Shown here piece after piece: positions 42,364-50,672 of a stretch of 64,000 bases of DNA. Source of the DNA: Caulobacter sp. FWC26 (lineage in GTDB: Bacteria; Pseudomonadota; Alphaproteobacteria; Caulobacterales; Caulobacteraceae); the NCBI RefSeq assembly GCF_002742645.2, contig NZ_CP033875.1, forward strand, positions 2,768,001-2,832,000. Reading direction: 5' to 3'. Both the position numbers and the translations under genes were made by a program. The notes under the pieces were generated by a model. The model had not been told where the DNA came from. It did no database searches and saw only the letters and a list, made by a program, of their open reading frames with translations. How positions within the stretch are numbered: the first letter of the stretch is position 1; every line of letters begins with the position of its first letter.

Positions 42364-42807
42364 TCAGACGGCGGCCCTGGCCGCTGCCAGGTTCACCCAA
42401 TCCACGATTTGATCGGCGGGCATCAGGCCCGCCTTGCGGGCGATCAGTCGCCCGTCCAAGAAGAGCAGTAAGGACGGGAGGCCCTGCACGGCGTACTGAG
42501 CGCAGGGACCTGGGCTTTCATCGGCGTTCAGCTTGAGGAAACGCGCGCTGGCGCCGACCCGCTTGGCGGCCGCCGCGAACTGCGGGGCCATCGCGCGACA
42601 GGGGCCGCACCAGGGCGCCCAGACATCGACAAGCACCGGCGCGCCTTTGGCGCCAGCGAGATGACGGGCGAAGGTCTCGGCGTCCACGTCTAACGGCGCG
42701 CCGGCAAGAACCTCGGCCTTGCAACGGCCGCAGCGTGCAACCGCCGGATCGCGATCCTCCGGAATCCGGTTGGCGGCGCCGCAGCTAGGACAGACGAACT
42801 GGCGCAT
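42364..42807 (-). CDS. trxC: thioredoxin 2 (zinc-ribbon thioredoxin)
   Basis: A 147-residue TrxC protein: an N-terminal zinc ribbon (CPSC at residue 6 and CGRC at 26) followed by a thioredoxin domain with active site WAPWCGPCRA and the cis-Pro loop VQGLPSLLLF. It can reduce disulfides and persulfides. It follows the SQR-like gene by 4 bp, so the two are tightly co-expressed. This suggests TrxC handles the persulfide or polysulfide products of SQR. Confidence 0.94.
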   Translation of the reverse strand: MRQFVCPSCGAANRIPEDRDPAVARCGRCKAEVLAGAPLDVDAETFARHLAGAKGAPVLVDVWAPWCGPCRAMAPQFAAAAKRVGASARFLKLNADESPGPCAQYAVQGLPSLLLFLDGRLIARKAGLMPADQIVDWVNLAAARAAV

Positions 42808-42811
42808 GACC

Positions 42812-44095
42812 TCAGGCGCCCTTGATCTTGTTCACGCCAAGAATGTCGAGGGCCAGTTTCTCGTAGAACGGCTCGCTCTCGCCACGCTTAACTTTGCCAA
42901 GGAAGTATTTCTCGAAGCCGACCTTGGCCAAGTGCACCCACTTGCCGCTGGCCGACCAGTTAACATTGCGCGGCGGGATCTGGGGCTGAGCCACGAAGGC
43001 CACGCCGCCGTCGCCGAAATCGGCCAGGCAGATAGCGTTCCAGCTTGCCTCGTGGGTCGGCGCCTGACCGTCGAGGATTTCCTTGAAGTTGTGGGCGATG
43101 GCCGTGACCATGCTTTCGATCATGAAACCGGTCTTAGGCACGCCCACCGGCACAGGCGTCTTGCCGGTAGGCGCAATGGCGACGCAGACGCCGAGCGCCA
43201 TCACGTTCGGATAGGTCGGATTGCGCTGGTGCTTGTCGATCAGGATGAAACCGCGCGGATTGACCAGTCCCTCAACCCCGCGCACCGCTTCAACGCCCCG
43301 GAAGGCTGGCAGCATCATCGCATAGCCGAACGCGACGTTATGGCGCTCGCGTACGGCGCCATCGTCGGCGATCTCGTCGACATGCATCAGACCTGCATCG
43401 ACCGAGTCGACCTTGGCGTTGGTAATCCACTTGATATGACGCTGGCGCAGCTCGCTCTCAAGCAGCCCCTTTGTGTCGCCGACACCGTCCAGTCCGAGGT
43501 GGCCGATATAGGGCTCCGACGTGACAAAGGTCATAGGCACCTTGTCGCGGATCTTGCGACGACGCAGCTCGGTGTCGAGGATCAGCGCGAACTCATAGGC
43601 CGGACCGAAGCATGAAGCGCCCTGCACCGCGCCAACAACAATCGGTCCGGGATTTTCGCAGAACTTGTCGAAGGCGTCCGCCGCGGTCTCAGCGTGCTGG
43701 ACGTGGCAGACCGACTGGGTGTGGCCGCCATGCGGGCCAAGCCCGGGAATCTCGTCAAAGGCCAGCTCCGGACCTGTGGCGATCACCAGATAGTCGTACG
43801 GCAGAATCGCGCCATTGCGCAGTTCGATCGTGCTCGACTCCGGGACAACGCGCGCAGCGCCAACCCCCGTAAACTCGATGTCCTTCTTCTGGAACACGGG
43901 CGGCAGCTTAACCTCGATAGCCTCGCGCTTGCGCCAACGAACAGCGACCCAAGGATTAGACGGCACGAAGTGAAAGGTGTCCCCCTCGGAGACCACCCGG
44001 ACATCGGCGCGCTTGCCGACCGCCCGCTTGATCTCGAAGGCGGCGATCGCGCCCCCCAGACCCGCGCCCAAAACGACGATGCGTGGCTTGGTCAC
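42812..44095 (-). CDS. sulfide:quinone oxidoreductase-like flavoprotein
   Basis: A 427-residue FAD/NAD(P)-type oxidoreductase of the SQR family. A GTG start at 44095 is chosen: AGGGAGA lies about 8 bp upstream and VTKPRIVVLGAGLGGAIA puts the FAD-binding GxGxxG at its usual place; the 38-residue ATG extension runs into the promoter. Redox Cys candidates are in GASCFGPAYEF and ALGVCVAIAP, typical of SQR-like enzymes. SQR oxidises sulfide to sulfane sulfur and passes electrons to quinone. Exact SQR class is uncertain. Confidence 0.88.
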   Translation of the reverse strand: MTKPRIVVLGAGLGGAIAAFEIKRAVGKRADVRVVSEGDTFHFVPSNPWVAVRWRKREAIEVKLPPVFQKKDIEFTGVGAARVVPESSTIELRNGAILPYDYLVIATGPELAFDEIPGLGPHGGHTQSVCHVQHAETAADAFDKFCENPGPIVVGAVQGASCFGPAYEFALILDTELRRRKIRDKVPMTFVTSEPYIGHLGLDGVGDTKGLLESELRQRHIKWITNAKVDSVDAGLMHVDEIADDGAVRERHNVAFGYAMMLPAFRGVEAVRGVEGLVNPRGFILIDKHQRNPTYPNVMALGVCVAIAPTGKTPVPVGVPKTGFMIESMVTAIAHNFKEILDGQAPTHEASWNAICLADFGDGGVAFVAQPQIPPRNVNWSASGKWVHLAKVGFEKYFLGKVKRGESEPFYEKLALDILGVNKIKGA

Positions 44096-44175
44096 CTTGG
44101 CGTCTCCCTGCTGATTGATCCAGCTCAGCGTCGCGGCCAGCCAGAGCGGCCATGAAGCTGTCCCAGCGACCGCGC

Positions 44176-44220
44176 TTGACTTAATATTATAATTCTCGCA
44201 TATACGCAATTATGAATTTT
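44176..44220. promoter_or_regulatory. AT-rich divergent promoter and operator of the reactive-sulfur locus
   Basis: The 160-bp gap between the SQR-like and rhodanese starts holds an AT-rich core. On the plus strand TTGACT (44176-44181) is followed after 17 bp by CATATA (44199-44204). On the minus strand an ATTATAAT box lies in 44186-44193. An inverted repeat ATAATT (44189-44194) / AATTAT (44208-44213) with a 13-bp spacer overlaps both, and is the likely site of the ArsR-family regulator of the locus. Confidence 0.5.
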
Positions 44221-44255
44221 AAAGCCGCATCGCGGCCCCATTGACGGAGACGATC

Positions 44256-44618
44256 ATGTTTGGCGCCCCGAAGGTGAAAGACCTCACGCCTGCGGATGTG
44301 AAGGCGGCCTTGGACGCCGGCGACGCACTGCTGATCGACGTGCGTGAGCCGGCAGAGTTCGCCGCAGAGAGGATTCACGGCGCCCTGAACTTCCCACTGT
44401 CGACCTTTGATCCGGCCGCCCTCCCCTTGGCTGACGACAAGCGCATCATCATGCAGTGCGGGTCGGGCAAGCGCTCTGCGATGGCGATCGAGCGCTGTCG
44501 CGCCGCCGGCCATAAGCTGGAAAGCCATCTGGGCGGCGGCATCATGGCCTGGAAGGCCGCCGGCCTGCCGACCATCACCATCGATGGCGCGAGCGGCGAA
44601 ATCCGCGATCGCGGCTGA
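44256..44618 (+). CDS. single-domain rhodanese
   Basis: A 120-residue rhodanese (sulfurtransferase). The ATG at 44256 has CGGAGA upstream; an in-frame TTG at 44241 is less likely. The active loop is CGSGKRS, giving the persulfide-forming Cys; LIDVREPAEFAAERIHGALN is the family entry motif. It would accept sulfane sulfur made by SQR. First gene of the plus-strand operon with the RND adaptor, RND pump and ArsR regulator. Confidence 0.93.
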   Translation: MFGAPKVKDLTPADVKAALDAGDALLIDVREPAEFAAERIHGALNFPLSTFDPAALPLADDKRIIMQCGSGKRSAMAIERCRAAGHKLESHLGGGIMAWKAAGLPTITIDGASGEIRDRG

Positions 44619-44644
44619 TCCGAAAACGCCCTGGGGGGACCCCG

Positions 44645-45679
44645 ATGACCGCGAAACCTTTCATGATCGGCGCGCTGGGCTTGGCCACGCTGTTGAGCGC
44701 TTGCGGCGAGGAAAAGGCCGCACCGAGGCCGGCGACCGTTATGGCGCCGGCAGCCGATCTCCTGACGGTGCGCGCCTCGGTCGTCGACGACCTCAAGCCG
44801 GTCCCCGCGACCCTGACGACCCGCGACATGGCCGACGCTCGCGCGCGGATCGGCGGAACAGTCACGCAATTGCTGGTCAAGGAAGGCGACACGGTCCGCC
44901 AGGGCCAGACCATCGCCGTAATTCGCGATGACCGCATCGGCCTGCAGACCTCGGCCTACGACGCCCAGGTCGCGGCGGCGGCGGCGCAAGCTGCGCAAGC
45001 GCAGGCCGATCTCGCGCGGACCCAGGAGCTCTATGACCACGGCGTCTACGCCAAGGCGCGTCTGGATCAGATGCAAGCCGCCGCCAAGGCCGCCAATGCC
45101 GGCCTCGCAGCGGCGCGCGCTCAAGCCCGCGCCAGCGCGGAACTCGGCCATCAAGGCGTCGTTCTGGCCCCGACCGCTGGCCGAGTCCTGACCGCCGATA
45201 TACCGCTGGGGTCAGTTGTCATGCCCGGTCAGTCCCTGGCCACCATCACCGCCGGCCCGCCGGTCGTCCGCATAACCGTCCCCGAGGGCGAAACCGCCGC
45301 ACTGAAGCTTGGCGCCGCCGTTCGCCTCGCCGCCGAGGACCTGGGCGGCGTCGCGGCGACGGGCCAGATCACCCAGATCTATCCCGCCGTGACCGGAGGC
45401 CAGATCGTCGCCGACGTAACCGCCAGCGGCTTGCCGCAGGCGCTCGTCGGCCGAAAGGTTCGCGCTCTTGTGGCCGTTGGTCAGCGTCAGGCCGTAGTGA
45501 TCCCGCGGCGCTATATCGCGACGCGCTTCGGCGTCGACTATGTCCGTCTGGTCGGCAAGGACGGCGCCGCAGTCGACAGCCCGGTCCAGACGACCCCTGC
45601 CGCCGACCCCGCCGCAGTCGAGGTCCTTTCCGGTCTGCGCCTCGGCGACGTCCTGACCCCCGCGGAGCCCCGCCGATGA
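44645..45679 (+). CDS. RND efflux periplasmic adaptor lipoprotein
   Basis: A 344-residue adaptor with a lipobox (LATLLSAC, lipid on Cys20), preceded by a strong GGGGGGA site. The lipoyl halves flank a short helical hairpin (RIGGTVTQLLVKEGDTVRQ and LAPTAGRVLTADIPLGSVV). The stop overlaps the pump start by 4 bp. It should connect the downstream pump with the TolC-type channel encoded at 40873-42141. Confidence 0.93.
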   Translation: MTAKPFMIGALGLATLLSACGEEKAAPRPATVMAPAADLLTVRASVVDDLKPVPATLTTRDMADARARIGGTVTQLLVKEGDTVRQGQTIAVIRDDRIGLQTSAYDAQVAAAAAQAAQAQADLARTQELYDHGVYAKARLDQMQAAAKAANAGLAAARAQARASAELGHQGVVLAPTAGRVLTADIPLGSVVMPGQSLATITAGPPVVRITVPEGETAALKLGAAVRLAAEDLGGVAATGQITQIYPAVTGGQIVADVTASGLPQALVGRKVRALVAVGQRQAVVIPRRYIATRFGVDYVRLVGKDGAAVDSPVQTTPAADPAAVEVLSGLRLGDVLTPAEPRR

Positions 45680-48600
45680 ACCTCGGACTATCCGGTCGGC
45701 TCACCCAGGCCACCATTCGCTCTCCGCTGACGCCGCTGATCCTGATGGCCGCGATCGCTGTCGGACTCTTGGCGCTGTTCTCGATTCCCCGTGAGGAGGA
45801 GCCGCAGATCAGTGTGCCCATGGTCGACATCATGGTCGCCGCGCCTGGGATGTCCGCGCCCGATGCAGTCGAGTTGGTCGGCAAGCCGCTGGAAGCCATC
45901 GTCAAAAGCGTCAACGAGGTCGAGCACGTCTACACCTTCGCCGACGATCACCAGGTGATGGTGACGGCGCGCTTCAAGGTCGGCGTTGACCCCGATGCGG
46001 CGGCCGTGCGGATTCACGAAAAGGTCCGCGCCAACTACGACAAGGTCCCGGCCGGCGTTCCCGAGCCCTTGATCCAGACTCGCGGCATCAACGACGTGCC
46101 GAGCCTGGTTCTGACGCTCTCGCCAAAGCCGGGTTTCGAGAGCCGCTGGACCGACGAGGCGCTACGCGAGATCGCAGGCAAGCTGAGGACCGAGGTGGCC
46201 AAGGTCGACGATGTCGGCCTGACCTTCATCGTCGGCGGACGGCCGCGCGAGATTCGTGTCACCCCTGACCCAGCCCGCCTGGCGCTGCGGGGCGTGTCGA
46301 TGAGCGCACTGATGGACACCATCAGACAGGCCACGCGCGCTTTCCCCGCCGGCGACGTGCGCAACGGCGGCGAGGCGGTCGCCGTCACCGCCGGCCGCGA
46401 CCTGAAAAACGCCACCGAGATCGGCCTTCTGACCCTCCCCTCCGCCAGGGGCGGAGCGGTCTATGTGCGCGATGTCGCCGACGTGACCGAAGGTCCGCGC
46501 GAGGATCAGACCCAGGTTCGTCGCTATGCGCGCTTGGAAAGCGGCTGGAGCGAGGCCCCCGCTGTCAGCCTGGCCGTCGCCAAGCGCAAGGGAGCAAACG
46601 CTGTCGTCGTCTCCGAAGCTGTCCTGGCCCGCGTCGAGATGCTGAAAGGCTCGCTGCTGCCCGGCTCGCTCAACGTCGATGTCACGCGCGACTACGGCGC
46701 CACGGCTAATGAAAAGGCCAACGAACTGCTTTTCCACCTGGGGTTGGCCACGATCTCGATCGTCTTGCTCATCGGGCTGGCCATCGGCTGGCGCGAGGCC
46801 GCCGTCACCGCCGTCGTCATCCCGACCACGATCCTGCTGACGCTCTTCGCCTCCAACCTGATGGGCTACACCATCAATCGAGTGAGCCTGTTCGCCCTGA
46901 TCTTCTCGATCGGCATCCTCGTCGACGACGCCATCGTCATGATCGAGAACATCGCCCGCCACTGGGGCATGAACGACGGTCGCAGCCGGATCCAAGCCGC
47001 CATCGAAGCCGTGGCCGAAGTCGGCAATCCCACGGTGGTCGCCACCCTCACCGTCGTTTCGGCCCTGCTGCCGATGCTCTTCGTGTCGGGCCTGATGGGC
47101 CCCTACATGGCGCCGATCCCGGTCAACGCTTCAGCCGCCATGGTATTCTCGTTCTTCGTCGCTGTGGTCATCGCGCCCTGGCTGATGGTTCGCTTCGCCC
47201 GAAAGACGCTCGAGGGCGGCTCGCACGACCATCGCCATGACGACGAGGGCAAGCTGGGCGCCCTTTACCGGCGGGTCGCTGGCTGGGTGATCCGCGACCG
47301 CCGCACCGCCTGGACATTCCTGGGGGGCGTAGGCCTCGCCACGGTATTGGCTTGCGTCATGTTCGCCACCAAGACCGTGACAGTGAAGCTCCTACCGTTC
47401 GACAACAAGTCCGAACTGCAGGTGATGCTGGACATGCCGGAGGGCACGTCGCTGGAGATCACCCAGCGCATCCTGGCTCAGGCCGCCGCCATCGCCGGCA
47501 CTCTGCCCGAGACGGTCGCCATCGACTCCTACGCCGGAACCGCCTCGCCGTTCAATTTCAACGGGCTGGTGCGCCACTATTACCTCCGCACCCGTCCCGA
47601 GCAGGGCGATCTTTCGGTCGCGCTCGCCCCCAAGCATGATCGCAAGCGCTCGAGCCACGCCGTGGCCTTGGATCTGCGCAAGCGCCTGTCGCGCCTCGCC
47701 CTCCCCGCTGGCGCGGCCATCAAGGTTGTCGAAGCCCCGCCAGGACCGCCCGTGATAGCCACGCTGCTGGCGGAGATTTACGGTCCCGACGCCGCCACAC
47801 GCCGCGCGGTCGCCGAGAAGGTCAAGGCGACCTTCCACGCCGTGCCCTATATCGTCGATATCGACGACAGCTGGGGCGCGCCCCGCCCCACCCTGCGCTT
47901 GGTTCCGGATCGCACACGGTTGGAAGCTCTGGGCGTCTCAGAGCGTGAGGTGCTCGACTCGATCGGCGCGGCCTTCGGGGGGCAAGTGGTCGGCTATGCC
48001 CATCGGGGCGAGGGCCGCGACCCGCTGGAGATCGCCGTCCGGCTGCCGCAGAACGCCCGCACCTGGGGCGAGGTCCTTGGCGCGACGCCGGTCGCCCGCG
48101 CCGCCGACGGTCGGCTGGTCGAACTGTCCGAAGTCGTCGAGGCCAAGCGCGAAGCCGGCTCGACCCACGTGTTCCGCCGCGACGGTCGCGACGTCGACAT
48201 GGTGATGGCCGAGCTGGCTGGCGCCTACGAGGCGCCGATCTACGGCATGATGGACGTGAACAAGCGCCTGCGCGACATGGACTGGGGCGCCACGCCCAAG
48301 CCCGCCATCCGCCTGAACGGCCAGCCTACAGACGAAAGCCGGTCCACAGTGCTCTGGGATGGCGAATGGGAAATCACCTGGGTCACCTTCCGCGACATGG
48401 GCGCAGCGTTCGGTGTGGCGATCCTGGGCATCTATGTGCTGGTGGTTGCGCAGTTCAAGAGCTTCCGCCTGCCGCTTGTCATCCTCACCCCCATCCCGCT
48501 GACCCTCGTCGGGATCGTTCTGGGTCACGTCTTGTTCCAGGCGCCGTTCACCGCAACCTCGATGATCGGTTTCATCGCCCTGGCGGGGATCATCGTGCGT

Positions 48601-48888
48601 AACTCGATCCTGCTGGTGGACTTCATCCGCCACAGCGCCGAGGGCGGCAAACCGCTGCGCGAGGTGCTTCTGACGGCCGGCGCGATACGCTTCAAGCCGA
48701 TCCTGTTGACCGCGCTGGCGGCGATGATCGGGGCGGCGGTGATCCTGACCGACCCCATCTTCCAGGGGCTGGCGATCTCGCTCCTGTTCGGACTCGCCTC
48801 CTCCACCGTCCTTACGGTTTTGGTCATTCCTGCAATCTATGTCGTCTTGCGCGACCCGGACGCACCAGTGAAACCCAAGGCCGCTTGA
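45676..48888 (+). CDS. RND efflux pump (HAE-type) linked to sulfur genes
   Basis: A 1070-residue RND pump with 12 expected membrane helices. The family motif GILVDDAIVMIENI carries the double Asp of drug-type pumps rather than the spaced D/D/E of the czc pumps in this window. The N-terminus IPREEEPQI is typical of a subgroup without assigned substrate. A His/Asp-rich insert (SHDHRHDDEG, from residue 516) lies in the cytoplasmic loop after the sixth helix. It shares an operon with a rhodanese and a sulfide-type regulator, suggesting export of a sulfur-derived or thiol-reactive compound, which is an inference. Confidence 0.92.
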   Translation: MNLGLSGRLTQATIRSPLTPLILMAAIAVGLLALFSIPREEEPQISVPMVDIMVAAPGMSAPDAVELVGKPLEAIVKSVNEVEHVYTFADDHQVMVTARFKVGVDPDAAAVRIHEKVRANYDKVPAGVPEPLIQTRGINDVPSLVLTLSPKPGFESRWTDEALREIAGKLRTEVAKVDDVGLTFIVGGRPREIRVTPDPARLALRGVSMSALMDTIRQATRAFPAGDVRNGGEAVAVTAGRDLKNATEIGLLTLPSARGGAVYVRDVADVTEGPREDQTQVRRYARLESGWSEAPAVSLAVAKRKGANAVVVSEAVLARVEMLKGSLLPGSLNVDVTRDYGATANEKANELLFHLGLATISIVLLIGLAIGWREAAVTAVVIPTTILLTLFASNLMGYTINRVSLFALIFSIGILVDDAIVMIENIARHWGMNDGRSRIQAAIEAVAEVGNPTVVATLTVVSALLPMLFVSGLMGPYMAPIPVNASAAMVFSFFVAVVIAPWLMVRFARKTLEGGSHDHRHDDEGKLGALYRRVAGWVIRDRRTAWTFLGGVGLATVLACVMFATKTVTVKLLPFDNKSELQVMLDMPEGTSLEITQRILAQAAAIAGTLPETVAIDSYAGTASPFNFNGLVRHYYLRTRPEQGDLSVALAPKHDRKRSSHAVALDLRKRLSRLALPAGAAIKVVEAPPGPPVIATLLAEIYGPDAATRRAVAEKVKATFHAVPYIVDIDDSWGAPRPTLRLVPDRTRLEALGVSEREVLDSIGAAFGGQVVGYAHRGEGRDPLEIAVRLPQNARTWGEVLGATPVARAADGRLVELSEVVEAKREAGSTHVFRRDGRDVDMVMAELAGAYEAPIYGMMDVNKRLRDMDWGATPKPAIRLNGQPTDESRSTVLWDGEWEITWVTFRDMGAAFGVAILGIYVLVVAQFKSFRLPLVILTPIPLTLVGIVLGHVLFQAPFTATSMIGFIALAGIIVRNSILLVDFIRHSAEGGKPLREVLLTAGAIRFKPILLTALAAMIGAAVILTDPIFQGLAISLLFGLASSTVLTVLVIPAIYVVLRDPDAPVKPKAA

Positions 48889-48919
48889 TCCTGCCCCCCT
48901 TGTTTCTAAATCTGTTCCA

Positions 48920-49252
48920 ATGACCGCTCCCGCCGTTTCCTGCCATTCGCCTTCCGACGTCGCCGATCTGCGCGCCTGCGCCAGCGACGCTGCGCGCCTG
49001 CTGAAACTCCTGGCGAGCGAGCAGCGCCTGCTGCTGCTCTGCCGGCTGGCGGATGGCGAGGCGTCAGTGGGCGAGCTCTCCGAACACGCGGGCCTGGCCC
49101 AGTCGGCGACCTCCCAGCACCTCGCCAAGATGCGCGCTGAAGGCCTCGTGGCGCCCCGTCGCGAAGCTCAGACGATTTATTACAGGCTCAGCGACCCGAA
49201 CGCCGCGCGCGTACTGGGCACCCTGTCGGACATCTACCGCACTGCCGGCTGA
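48920..49252 (+). CDS. ArsR family regulator, BigR/SqrR-like
   Basis: A 110-residue winged-HTH regulator. The region LLKLLASEQRLLLLCRLADG and the recognition helix LAQSATSQHLAKMRAEGLVA resemble BigR, SqrR and YgaV, which sense persulfides by forming a di- or polysulfide bridge between two Cys. Cys41 is the conserved first Cys. The second Cys near the C-terminus is missing (the end is DIYRTAG), but Cys8 and Cys20 are present at the N-terminus and could replace it. Last gene of the operon, 31 bp after the pump. Confidence 0.88.
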   Translation: MTAPAVSCHSPSDVADLRACASDAARLLKLLASEQRLLLLCRLADGEASVGELSEHAGLAQSATSQHLAKMRAEGLVAPRREAQTIYYRLSDPNAARVLGTLSDIYRTAG

Positions 49253-49270
49253 GGCTCTGCACCGAGAGCC

Positions 49271-49290
49271 CGCCCGCCGCGCGCCGGGCG
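49271..49290 (+). terminator. possible hairpin terminator after the ArsR gene
   Basis: CGCCCG-N8-CGGGCG forms a 6-bp stem 18 bp after the ArsR stop. There is no T-run, so termination is uncertain. Confidence 0.25.
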
Positions 49291-49326
49291 AGATGGACCG
49301 CTACGATCAAAAAGAGCGCCGCGTGA

Positions 49327-49629
49327 TACGAGCGCAACTCAAACATTCGCTTCAACCCTATCGCCGCCGACGACTGGCGCAGCGGCTGGATCGAGTTGAA
49401 CAACGGCCGCCTGGGCGATCTGGTCACCGAGCTCAACCGCGCCAATGCAGCGCGTCCGCTGAAGCTCGGCGAGCCCGCGCTGGCTGAGCTTCGCCTGACA
49501 GGTCGCTTTCGCGCGACCGCGCCCCGCGAAACAGCGGCGTTGGTGGCCGCCACTCATGGACTAGCTCTGCGCGAAGACCCCGACGCAACCATACTGACCC
49601 TGCCCCCAAAACACCGGAAGGGTTCGTGA
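49327..49629 (+). pseudogene. C-terminal remnant of a FecR-type anti-sigma factor
   Basis: An open frame without a proper start. It follows an in-frame TGA (49324-49326) and contains DDWRSGWIELNNGRLGDLVT, then ELNRANAARPLKL and AELRLTGRFRATAPRETAAL. This is the C-terminal STN-like domain of FecR proteins, which transmit signals from a TonB receptor to an ECF sigma factor. The N-terminal anti-sigma and membrane parts are gone and no sigma gene is nearby, so it is a leftover of a deleted FecIR system. The next 120 bp hold nothing recognisable. Confidence 0.65.
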
Positions 49630-49748
49630 AGAGCGCGACCTTTGCCTCGCCCTGTTCGGGGCGCTTTCATCGGCGCGCCGAGGCTCTTCCGGTGAAGCTT
49701 ACGAACAAGGCGCCATCGCTGGCGCGTCGCCCACCGATGACGCCCTGT

Positions 49749-50552
49749 TCATCGGGCTCCTGAACCGGGAGGTTTCGCTGCCTCACGCGGGCCAGACGGC
49801 GCATGCTGGGGCAGGCGCGGAAGGCTACCGATCATTCCGTCCGGACGCGCCTTGGCCAGCATGCGCTTGTAGGCTGGGCGGGCTTCGATCCTGACTTTCC
49901 AGGCCGCCACGTTCGGAAACTGAACCTCGTCGACAAGATTCAGGCCTGTCGCAGCGTTCAACGGGAACATCATCATGATGTCAGCGCAGGAGAAGGCGGC
50001 GCCGCCGAACCAGGGATGCTGGCCCAAGAAGTTTTCAGCGAACTGCACGACGGCTTCCGAGTCGACCAGACGCGAGCGCTGCTTGGGCGGCTGGGCCGTC
50101 CAGGCGCGATAGTCAGAGAACAGGCGCGCCGCCAGACTGCCTTCGGCGAAGTGCATCCACATCAGGTGATTGGGATAATCCCGGCTGTCCAAGGCGGGCT
50201 GCAGACGTCCGGGAGCGTGGCGATTGAGGATCAACTCCATGATCGCGCCGGACTCGACCAGAACTTGGTCGCCATACTTCACGGTCGGCGCCATCGGCAC
50301 CACAGGACTGAACTCCCGGATCAGCGCCATCGAACCAGCGAGGTCGCCGCGCTTGAACTTCAACTCATAAGGAAAGCCGAGCTCCTCCATCAGCCAGACG
50401 ATGCGCTCGGAGCGGCGACCTTCCAGATGATAGATCGTAATCGGAGGCAAAGTCGGCGCGGGCTTGGCGTTGGCCTCGGTGGCGATGAACGGCGCGGCGG
50501 CCAGACCGGCCAGGGCGCCTAGGGACGCGCGACGTCCGATGGACGGATCCAT
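49749..50552 (-). CDS. GST-fold protein with a twin-arginine-type signal
   Basis: A 267-residue glutathione S-transferase-like protein. Its start at 50552 gives DPSIGRRASLGALAGLAAA, a Tat-like signal ending EANA, unusual for a normally cytosolic family. The thioredoxin-like N-domain (ITIYHLEGRRSERIVWLMEE) and helical C-domain (SCADIMMMFPLNAATG) are intact. It follows the frameshifted TonB receptor by 120 bp on the same strand and so falls under the same palindromic operator, with a second GST next door. Confidence 0.85.
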   Translation of the reverse strand: MDPSIGRRASLGALAGLAAAPFIATEANAKPAPTLPPITIYHLEGRRSERIVWLMEELGFPYELKFKRGDLAGSMALIREFSPVVPMAPTVKYGDQVLVESGAIMELILNRHAPGRLQPALDSRDYPNHLMWMHFAEGSLAARLFSDYRAWTAQPPKQRSRLVDSEAVVQFAENFLGQHPWFGGAAFSCADIMMMFPLNAATGLNLVDEVQFPNVAAWKVRIEARPAYKRMLAKARPDGMIGSLPRLPQHAPSGPREAAKPPGSGAR

Positions 50553-50672
50553 TGGGGGTTCTCCCAGTAAAGAGGGCAAAAGGGGGCTGGGGCGAGACGT
50601 CTCAAGCCGCGTTACTCGCGCTCGTCGCCCCGCCCCTACGCGGCGCCGGCAAGAGCGCCGCGCAAGCAGGTT

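Noticed and set aside
44096..44209. 38-codon ATG extension of the SQR-like protein
   Set aside because: It runs through the AT-rich divergent promoter; the GTG with a good ribosome site places the FAD motif correctly.
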